Shown here in pieces: positions 1 through 5,027 of a stretch of 11,845 nucleotides of DNA (within the stretch, counting starts at the first letter, position 1; the number at the start of each line of letters is the position of its first letter). This DNA comes from WVZL01 sp041862375 (lineage in GTDB: Bacteria; Acidobacteriota; Aminicenantia; Aminicenantales; Aminicenantaceae), in NCBI GenBank assembly GCA_041862375.1, contig JBGVTE010000072.1, positions 1-11,845 of the forward strand, read 5' to 3'. Under the pieces are notes generated by a model. That model was not told the origin of the DNA and made no database searches. It saw only the letters and a program-made list of their open reading frames with translations. The translations under genes were made by a program, and so were the position numbers.

Positions 1-119
1 GAATAGGAAATATGGAGATATTTCAACAGATGTTAGAGATGAAAGGGCTTGAGCTGACAACCCTCTGCTTAGCAACTAGATGTTTTATCTCCCCGCATAC
101 TTCTCCAATGTGCCACATA

Positions 120-135
120 TGTGACAAAAATCACT
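120..135. promoter_or_regulatory. Possible CRP/FNR-type operator
   Basis: TGTGA, six bases (CAAAAA), then TCACT matches the CRP-type consensus TGTGA-N6-TCACA in nine of ten half-site bases. It overlaps a second near-palindrome, TGCCACATATGTGACA (111-126). An orphan Shine-Dalgarno follows 33 bp downstream, so it may once have controlled a lost gene. Short palindromes like this are common in AT-rich DNA. Confidence 0.22.
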
Positions 136-167
136 TAAAATCGCTAAAAATATGATACTGGGACTAA

Positions 168-174
168 AAGGAGG
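168..174 (+). promoter_or_regulatory. Orphan ribosome binding site
   Basis: AAGGAGG is a near-perfect Shine-Dalgarno, but no ATG, GTG or TTG lies 5-9 nt downstream. The first TTG is at 187. The codons from 184 read K-L-L-I-I-L-I-F-P-V-K, like the start of a signal peptide or membrane segment that has lost its initiator (CGT at 181-183). I read it as the 5' remnant of a dead gene. Confidence 0.3.
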
Positions 175-248
175 ATTAAACGTAAATTGCTGATAATATT
201 GATATTTCCAGTAAAATCAAGGTCTTACGCATCCGGCAAGTCATCGTC

Positions 249-286
249 TTGCGAACGCTGCGCTCTCCCAGCTGAGCTAACCGCCC
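249..286 (-). pseudogene. Degenerate tRNA 5' half (tRNA-Ala(CGC)-like)
   Basis: On the minus strand from 286 the order is an acceptor-like GGGCGGT, T8 A9, a perfect D arm (GCTC, loop AGCTGGGA, GAGC), G26, CAGCG and the loop TTCGCAA, which would present anticodon CGC. Beyond the loop the sequence no longer fits: the next five bases (GACGA) do not pair with CAGCG. I find no T arm (GGTTCGA-like) or 3' acceptor strand within the following 200 bp. A whole functional tRNA is therefore unlikely. It may be a tRNA truncated by rearrangement or an attachment-site relic. A split or intron-bearing archaeal tRNA was considered but no 3' half is visible. Confidence 0.45.
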
Positions 287-420
287 ACACTGAGAAAATT
301 AGTATAAATCAGAATTGTAAATTTAACACTTTTTCGGCTTTTTATCTACTTCTCTGCAAGTTAAGTTAGAAATAATAATATATAAATGAAGATAAGGAAG
401 GTTTTATATTTATAGGTAAC

Positions 421-436
421 ATGATGATGTGATGCA
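421..436 (+). repeat. Left subterminal inverted repeat of the IS110-family element
   Basis: ATGATGATGTGATGCA is the reverse complement of 1726-1741 except at one base; the inner 13 bp are perfect. The repeat overlaps the start of the anti-Shine-Dalgarno segment at 433-441. Confidence 0.85.
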
Positions 437-505
437 CCTCCCGTAGGTGTCTATTATGTGATAGATTACCCATGAGATTAACTAAATCTTAATTTAGGAG
501 GTGCA
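433..505 (+). promoter_or_regulatory. Ribosome-binding-site sequestering leader of the IS110 transposase
   Basis: TGCACCTCC (433-441) is perfectly complementary to GGAGGTGCA (497-505), which contains the Shine-Dalgarno GGAGG located 7 nt before the ATG at 509. A transcript entering from outside the element would carry both arms and could mask its own ribosome binding site. The same left arm can instead form a local hairpin, CACCT (435-439) with AGGTG (445-449), which would free the Shine-Dalgarno. This resembles the leader hairpins that protect IS10/IS50 from read-through translation. Regulation is inferred; the complementarity is plain in the sequence. Confidence 0.5.
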
Positions 506-508
506 CAG

Positions 509-1525
509 ATGAATTATATTGGTATTGACCATCATAGGCAATACTCGCACATCACTTTACTGGATGAGAAAGGAGAAAAACTCAATTCTGCAAGAGTTGC
601 AAATCTTTGCGGTGAGCTGGAAAATTTTCTTTCGGGCGTCGAGGAAGTGAGAGCAGTAGTGGAGGCTGGGAGATCCAGCTACACGATGGTGGATATTTTG
701 GATGATATGGGAATTGAGGTGACGGTTGCCCATCCCAAAGAGGTAAAGTCGATAGCCAAGGCGAAGATAAAGACAGACAAACGAGACTCATGGATATTGG
801 CTCATCTTCTCCGGACGGATTTGATCCCTGAGGTGTATAAGCGGAGCCGGGAGAATCGATCATATCAACGGGTCTTGCGTCAGAGGGCGTTTTATGTAGG
901 AAGCACGACACGTGTGAAGAACCGGATTCAGGCGCTTCTTTCACAGCAGCCGGAAGATATTCGGAGTGAGATTTCTCGGGTAAAGAATCTTTTTAGCACC
1001 GAGGGGATGAAGGTGCTTGTGAGAGTTTCTTTACCTGCGGGTGAGAAGGAGCTGGTCGATGCTCTTTTAAAGACTTATCGTCATTTAGATGAAAGGCGGA
1101 AGGAGACAAATGGATTAGTGGAGAAGCTTTATTTTGAGATACCTGAGGCGCGGCTTATCCATACGGTTCCTGGGTTTGGAGTATTTTTATCCTTATTGAC
1201 GGCAGTGGAGATAGCCGATATCGGGCGCTTTGAAAATGAGCGAAAACTTCATTCGTATGCTGGGGTGATCCCTTCGACCTACAGCTCTGGTGAGAGGACC
1301 TATCATGGGAAGATCATCAAGCAAGGCAATCGCTGGCTACGATGGGCCGTGGTGGAAGCTGTATGGCCTGCGATAAGGGCTGATTTTGATGTGAGATGTT
1401 ATTATGAGAGGTTAAAGAGAAAGAAAGGCGCGAACTCGGCTAAAGTGGCTACAGCCAGACGTTTGTTGACGATAATCTACCGGATGCTGGAGGAGAACCG
1501 GTTTTATATCCCTTACAAGAGATGA
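509..1525 (+). CDS. IS110-family DEDD transposase (IS1111 type)
   Basis: The 338-residue protein matches the IS110/IS1111 transposase layout. An N-terminal RuvC-like DEDD domain (about 1-150) carries Asp7 in IGIDHH, Glu52 in VVEAGRS, and Asp90 and Asp93 in KTDKRD. A helical linker follows (about 150-215). The C-terminal Transposase_20 domain has the helix-hairpin-helix-like VPGFG at 220-224 and the AGVIPSTYSSGERTYHGK block at 251-268 containing the conserved serine of the family (Ser259/260). The enzyme excises and inserts the element through a circular intermediate, guided by an RNA encoded at one end. The frame looks intact and of usual length. The start is set by GGAGG 7 nt upstream, which can pair with a segment in the left end. 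I cannot name the specific IS. Confidence 0.93.
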   Translation: MNYIGIDHHRQYSHITLLDEKGEKLNSARVANLCGELENFLSGVEEVRAVVEAGRSSYTMVDILDDMGIEVTVAHPKEVKSIAKAKIKTDKRDSWILAHLLRTDLIPEVYKRSRENRSYQRVLRQRAFYVGSTTRVKNRIQALLSQQPEDIRSEISRVKNLFSTEGMKVLVRVSLPAGEKELVDALLKTYRHLDERRKETNGLVEKLYFEIPEARLIHTVPGFGVFLSLLTAVEIADIGRFENERKLHSYAGVIPSTYSSGERTYHGKIIKQGNRWLRWAVVEAVWPAIRADFDVRCYYERLKRKKGANSAKVATARRLLTIIYRMLEENRFYIPYKR

Positions 1526-1725
1526 TCATGAAAATAGAATCGGCCGCCTTCTGCAAATTCCTAACGGGCCATTAGGGTCGCGTTCGTTTATAGGTTAAGG
1601 GGCCGAGACCTGATGTTAGAGTGTGTGCGGACTTGAGAAATCAAGGGCACGGATAGAAGGATGGTTCACAAGACCGAGGGTTAAAGGATTAAGGAAAAAA
1701 GAAAGGAGGTTATAAAGAAAAGACT
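1526..1725 (+). ncRNA. Candidate seekRNA/bridge RNA of the IS1111-type element
   Basis: The noncoding right end is rich in stems. TCGGCC (1540-1545) pairs with GGCCGA (1601-1606), enclosing a hairpin CCTAA/TTAGG (1560-1564, 1572-1576). A second domain has GTGC (1625-1628) with GCAC (1647-1650) around CTTGA-GAAA-TCAAG (1632-1645), a GNRA-capped stem. Two unpaired stretches equal DNA at the element's borders: TTTATAGGT (1587-1595) equals 409-417, and ATAGAAGGA (1653-1661) equals 1740-1748. IS1111-type elements are known to encode a guide RNA downstream of the transposase whose loops recognise target and element ends. RNA ends are not defined by the sequence, so the coordinates are the whole candidate region. 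Confidence 0.6.
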
Positions 1726-1741
1726 TGCATCACATCATAAT
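1726..1741 (-). repeat. Right subterminal inverted repeat of the IS110-family element
   Basis: TGCATCACATCATAAT is the inverted partner of 421-436, with one mismatch in 16. It marks the inner side of the right end; the true end lies within a few bases of 1741. Confidence 0.85.
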
Positions 1742-1742
1742 A

Positions 1743-1779
1743 GAAGGAATTTGGTTTTGGTGTTTGCCCCAAATCCTTC
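1743..1779 (+). repeat. Imperfect hairpin flanking the right end of the IS110-family element
   Basis: GAAGGAATTTGG (1743-1754) pairs with CCAAATCCTTC (1769-1779), with a single bulged A and a 14-nt loop. There is no T tract, so it is not a typical intrinsic terminator. IS110-family elements often insert at palindromic repeats, so this may be part of the target; it is the only copy visible here. Confidence 0.4.
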
Positions 1780-1856
1780 ACCATTCTCCAAAATTTCCAC
1801 CCCCTGACATCTTGAAATAAGATTATCACATCCAAAACAATAAAGTCCGCTTCAGA

Positions 1857-1885
1857 TTGACAAGGATTTTTAGTTTATATATAAG
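1857..1885 (+). promoter_or_regulatory. Sigma70-like promoter of the ceramidase gene
   Basis: A perfect TTGACA -35 box (1857-1862) is followed by a 17-bp spacer and TATAAG (1880-1885, five of six matches to the -10 consensus). The ceramidase ATG is 32 bp downstream with AAGGGGG (1906-1912) before it. The promoter lies outside both insertion sequences, so it belongs to the ceramidase gene itself. Confidence 0.6.
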
Positions 1886-1917
1886 TTAATAAAAGAAATT
1901 ATGATAAGGGGGAAAAA

Positions 1918-2526
1918 ATGATACACGATGAATCATATCGAATGAGTACTGAGAATGATCCTTTTTTAATAGGCACAGGAATTCATGATATTACAGGGCC
2001 TGCTGCTGAGGTTGGGATGATGGGATACTCAATGCCCCACCAGAAAACAGAAGGTATTCACATGCGATTGAGATCACGGGCATTTGTCATTGCCAGCCCT
2101 GAGAAAGAAAAACAAGTTGCTATTGTCAGTGCTGATCTGGGGATGATTTTCCATGCAGTAAAACAAAAAGTTATAGAAAAATTAAAGAAGAAGTTTCCAG
2201 GCCTTTATGATTATGGAAACGTCTTGTTGAGCGCGAACCATACTCACAGTGGTCCTGGAGGGTATTCTCATTACTCACTTTATAACCTTGCCATCTTGTG
2301 TTTTGATGAAAAAAATTTCAATTGCATTGTCGATGGTATCTATAAGTCAATTGTAAAAGCACACAATAATTTAAATCCAGGAAAAATATTCATTAATTCT
2401 GGAGAGTTAAACAATGTGAGTATGAACAGGTCTCCTATAGCCTATGAAAAGAATCCACAGGAAGAAAGAAATCAATATGGAAGCGATATTAACAAGGAAA
2501 TGACACTTCTGTGCTCGTTCAGATAG
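1918..2526 (+). pseudogene. Neutral/alkaline ceramidase, 5' fragment (split by IS481-type element)
   Basis: This is the N-terminal part of a neutral/alkaline (non-lysosomal) ceramidase, the enzyme family that hydrolyses the amide bond of ceramide to sphingoid base and fatty acid. Family blocks are clear: IGTGIHDITGPAAE (about 18-31), GIHMRLRSRAF (46-56), SANHTHSGPGGY (105-116, with the probable zinc-ligand histidine in HTH) and NRSPIAY (170-176), whose Ser172 corresponds to the family nucleophile. Native codons run to 2509. The frame then enters the insertion and adds CSFR before a TAG at 2524-2526. The start is supported by AAGGGGG 5 nt upstream. No signal peptide is visible, although well-studied bacterial ceramidases are secreted. 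The fragment lacks the rest of the active site and should be inactive. Confidence 0.85.
2505..2509 (+). repeat. Target-site duplication, left copy (ACTTC)
   Basis: ACTTC directly precedes the TG that starts the IS481-type element and recurs directly after its terminal CA (3623-3627). The original site reads MTLLKFV in the ceramidase frame once one copy and the element are removed. The next base is T on both sides, so the duplication could equally be read as ACTTCT (6 bp). Confidence 0.85.
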
Positions 2527-2530
2527 ATTA

Positions 2531-2572
2531 GTGACACATTTAAATAGAGAATAATGTTAGAATCTGTGTCAC
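2531..2572 (+). promoter_or_regulatory. Hairpin directly upstream of the IS481-type transposase start
   Basis: GTGACACA (2531-2538) and TGTGTCAC (2565-2572) form a perfect 8-bp stem with a 26-nt loop, ending one base before the ATG at 2574. No Shine-Dalgarno is visible there. The loop holds TAGAAT (2558-2563), a possible -10 box, which would give a nearly leaderless mRNA. The left arm overlaps the terminal repeat, so it could also be a transposase-binding site. Confidence 0.35.
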
Positions 2573-2573
2573 A

Positions 2574-3605
2574 ATGAGCATAGGACCTGCAAGAAGCTAT
2601 GGATTAATCATCCCGAAGGCAAATTATATCACATCGCTTGTTCGCCAAGGGACAATATCCAAGGAGGCGGCCAAACGACTGCGCTGGATGGATCATTACA
2701 ATCGTTACCGCAACGCCCGCCTGACATGTCGCTATTACGGCATCTCGCCCCAGACTTTCTACCGTTGGAAAAACCGCTACGATCGCTATGATCTTCGGAC
2801 ACTGGAATCGGGTTCTCACAGGCCATATAAGGTCCGTCAGTCTGAAACGCCAGTAAAGGTTATCGAGAGGATTCAGAAGCTACGGGAGCAGTATCCAAGG
2901 TGGGGTAGAGATAAGCTGTCGGTGTTACTGATGAAGGAGGGAATAGAGATATCAGCATCGACGGTGGGGAGGGTAATAAATCGGTTGAAAGCCAGGGGAT
3001 TATTAAGAGAGCCAGAGAATGTGCGTTTGGCGAAGTTGGCTCGAAAGAGACGGCGCAAGCCCCGGTATGCAGTGCGGATGCCAAAGGGCTATTCAATTGA
3101 AGCTCCGGGAGATCTGGTTCAGATGGATACCTTAAAGCTGCAGCTGATGTCGAATGATGTGAGGTATCATTTCAGTGCCCGAGACGTGGTAAGCCGCTGG
3201 GACTGCGCTCGGGCTTTCCGACGACAGACTAGTTTTGCCGCAGCCAGATTCTTAGAGTATTTAGAGACGAAATTTCCATTTAAGATCAAAGCCATCCAGA
3301 TTGATGGAGGATCGGAGTTTATGAAAGATTTTGAGGAGGCGATCCAGGAGCGTCAGATCCTTCTGTTTGTGATTCCGCCCAGGTCTCCTAAATTAAATAG
3401 TTATGTGGAACGAGCGAACAGAATGCATCGGGAAGAATTTTATGAAGTAGAGACGATTGGTCACACGATGGAGGAGCATAATCGACAGTTAGAAAGATGG
3501 CAGTACACTTATAATTATGTTCGACCTCATCAAGCTCTTGATTATCTCACACCTGCCGAATATCATAAGCTCTGGCTGGAATCACAAAGAGCTAAGCGTC
3601 ACTAA
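2574..3605 (+). CDS. IS481-type DDE transposase (rve integrase core)
   Basis: This 343-residue transposase moves the element by DDE chemistry. An N-terminal helix-turn-helix region (about 25-85) includes the YYGISPQTFYRWKNRY block, and a second winged-helix-like region follows (about 92-145). A basic linker (RKRRRKPR, 157-164) leads into the rve core. Catalytic residues are visible as Asp185 in VQMDT, Asp244 in IQIDGGSEF and Glu279 in SYVERANR, 34 residues after the second Asp, close to the DD35E spacing. The C-terminus has the usual YNYVRPHQALDYLTPAEY block (314-330). The frame is intact, so the element may be active. No ribosome binding site precedes the ATG, and a hairpin sits immediately upstream. 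Confidence 0.93.
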   Translation: MSIGPARSYGLIIPKANYITSLVRQGTISKEAAKRLRWMDHYNRYRNARLTCRYYGISPQTFYRWKNRYDRYDLRTLESGSHRPYKVRQSETPVKVIERIQKLREQYPRWGRDKLSVLLMKEGIEISASTVGRVINRLKARGLLREPENVRLAKLARKRRRKPRYAVRMPKGYSIEAPGDLVQMDTLKLQLMSNDVRYHFSARDVVSRWDCARAFRRQTSFAAARFLEYLETKFPFKIKAIQIDGGSEFMKDFEEAIQERQILLFVIPPRSPKLNSYVERANRMHREEFYEVETIGHTMEEHNRQLERWQYTYNYVRPHQALDYLTPAEYHKLWLESQRAKRH

Positions 3606-3622
3606 TCATATGAACGAGTTCA

Positions 3623-3627
3623 ACTTC
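3623..3627 (+). repeat. Target-site duplication, right copy (ACTTC)
   Basis: This is the second copy of the 5-bp sequence at 2505-2509, directly after the terminal CA of the element. Ceramidase codons resume at 3628. Confidence 0.85.
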
Positions 3628-5003
3628 TTAAATTTGTAACGACTGCAGGAAAAGAAATTGGAATGTTGAACTGGTATGCAGTTCATTCAACAAACCTCGG
3701 TAATACTAACAGGTTAATAAGTAGTGACAATAAAGGATTAGCTTCTTATCTTTTCGAAAAAATGAAAGATGCCAATTATAGATCAAAAAAGACATTTGTA
3801 GCAGCTTTTGCTCAGGTGGAGGCAGGAGATGTTACTCCTAACATATGGGGCTATCCCGATGGGGAGCATGATTTTGAGTATATGATGAATATCGGAACTC
3901 GACAATTCGAGAAAGCTAAAGATTTATATAAGAATGCTGTTAATGAGCTAACAGGAAAGATTGACTACAGACACAGCTTTGTAAAATTTTCAAATTTGCC
4001 CATACATCCAAGGTGGGTGAAAGGAAAGGAGGATATTCGCACATGTCCTCCTGCGATTGGATTTTCGAAAATTGCAGGTAGCACAGAAGACGGCATTGGC
4101 ATAGAATTTATTCCAGAAGGAATGACATTTGATAATGTGATTTTGCCAAAGATCACACTAGTACCTGAACTACAGGAATGTCATAAAGAAAAGAGAATCC
4201 TGATTCCTATAGGTGACAAAGAACCCTTTTATTTGACACAAGAAATCTTACCTGTACAAATAATGACTTTAGGGAATCTTGCTTTGCTGGCAGTGCCTTT
4301 TGAATGCACCACTATGTCAGGAAGAAGACTTAAAACTGCTGTTAAAGATGAACTTGTACCTACTGGCATAAAACATATTATTATCGCAGGGTATTCGAAT
4401 GCGTATACCGGGTATGTTACCACCAGAGAAGAATACAAGGCTCAGCATTATGAAGGTGCATCAACACATTTTGGGCCGTACACACTGAATGCGTACCAGC
4501 AGGAATTTAATAAGTTGGCAAAAAGTATGAACAATGGTGAAAACGTCAATCCAGGACCTATTCCACCTGATCTTTCAGATAAGCAGAAGATAAAACAAAT
4601 AGGAGTTTTGTTTGATTTAGAAGAACCGCCTTCTAAGAAATTCGGTGCTGTGTATTCGGATGCTAGCTCCTCTTATCGTAAAGGTCAAATTGTTCGTGTA
4701 GTGTTTTGGGGAGCTCATCCAAGAAACAATTTAAAAATTCAGGATACTTATTTAACAGTAGAATACAAATCTGGAGATGATTGGATACCAGTTGTTTATG
4801 ACTGGAATCCTGAAACGATTTATAGATGGGAGAGAAGTGGGCTTGCACAATCGAAGATTACCATTGAATGGACGATTCCTCAGGATGAAGATTTCAAGAC
4901 CGGAGAATATCGTATCCGTCATTTTGGACATTGGAAATCATTCTGGTCAAAGGAAATAATATCTTATAGTGGAACATCGAGGACTTTTCGAGTTACCGAA
5001 TAA
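3628..5003 (+). pseudogene. Neutral/alkaline ceramidase, 3' fragment
   Basis: Joined to the 5' fragment at 2509/3628, this part completes a 655-residue ceramidase, about the size of the Pseudomonas aeruginosa enzyme. It begins LKFVTTAGKEIG, followed by NWYAVHSTNLGNTNRLISSDNKG (rejoined residues about 212-234). FECTTMSGRRL (about 422-432) contains the probable zinc-ligand Glu423. NAYTGYVTTREEY and YEGASTHFGPYT follow (about 455-482), then an immunoglobulin-like C-terminal domain (about 535-655) with VYSDASSSYRKG and IRHFGHWKS. On its own, the first ATG in frame is at 3663, with no proper ribosome binding site and no nucleophile domain, so a functional product is unlikely. Its stop codon directly abuts the stop of the gene on the other strand. 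Confidence 0.85.
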
Positions 5004-5027
5004 TCAAGATTCTTCGATATATCTTGA
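5004..5027. terminator. Possible stem-loop between convergent genes
   Basis: TCAAGAT (5004-5010) and ATCTTGA (5021-5027) are perfect inverted repeats around a 10-nt loop. They sit exactly where the ceramidase and the crystallin-like gene meet tail to tail and include the stop codon of the latter. There is no long T tract on either side, so termination activity is doubtful. Confidence 0.25.

Larger units (their letters stand above)
1..408. other. Gene-poor left flank of the IS110-family element
   Basis: I see no intact gene here. The stretch holds a CRP/FNR-like palindrome (120-135), a strong Shine-Dalgarno-like sequence with no good start codon after it (168-174) and a degenerate tRNA 5' half on the minus strand (249-286). 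A reading frame from a TTG at 187 to 369 exists, but it lies antisense across the tRNA-like segment, and its start is about 12 nt from the Shine-Dalgarno, so I do not call it. The stretch from 290 to 408 is AT-rich and I see nothing in it. It looks like decayed genetic material next to a mobile element. Confidence 0.5.
418..1741 (+). mobile_element. IS110-family (IS1111-type) insertion sequence
   Basis: The element consists of a short left end (about 90 bp), a DEDD transposase, and a long noncoding right end (about 200 bp). Left ATGATGATGTGATGCA (421-436) and right TGCATCACATCATAAT (1726-1741) are inverted repeats of each other with one mismatch in 16. Subterminal inverted repeats and a long noncoding segment downstream of the transposase are typical of the IS1111 subgroup, while classical IS110 members lack such repeats and carry the RNA upstream. 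No target duplication is visible, as expected for this family. The exact ends are uncertain by several bp because the repeats are subterminal. Confidence 0.85.
2510..3622 (+). mobile_element. IS481-type insertion sequence inside the ceramidase gene
   Basis: The 1113-bp element has one DDE transposase and imperfect terminal inverted repeats. The left end is 2510-2537, starting TGTGCTCGTTCA. The right end is 3596-3622, reading inward TGAACTCGTTCA. They share CTCGTTCA and GATTAGTGAC blocks. The element starts TG and ends CA and is flanked by a 5-bp duplication. The transposase stop codon (3603-3605) lies inside the right repeat. Direct repeats are intact and the host frame is preserved around the insertion, indicating a recent event. 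The GC-richer look of the transposase compared with the ceramidase fits foreign origin. Confidence 0.9.

Noticed and set aside
187..369. 60-residue plus-strand frame starting at a TTG
   Set aside because: It crosses a tRNA-like segment in antisense; peptides such as CERCALPAELTAHT are the usual false translation of antisense tRNA. The start is non-ATG and too far from the Shine-Dalgarno.
582..944. 120-residue minus-strand frame inside the IS110 transposase gene
   Set aside because: It lies entirely antisense to a well-supported transposase, is rich in Pro/Ser and has no family-like motif.
3663..5003. Treating the 3' ceramidase fragment as a separate functional gene from its first ATG
   Set aside because: Codons upstream of the ATG back to 3628 continue the ceramidase frame exactly, the nucleophile domain is missing, and no ribosome binding site serves the internal ATG.
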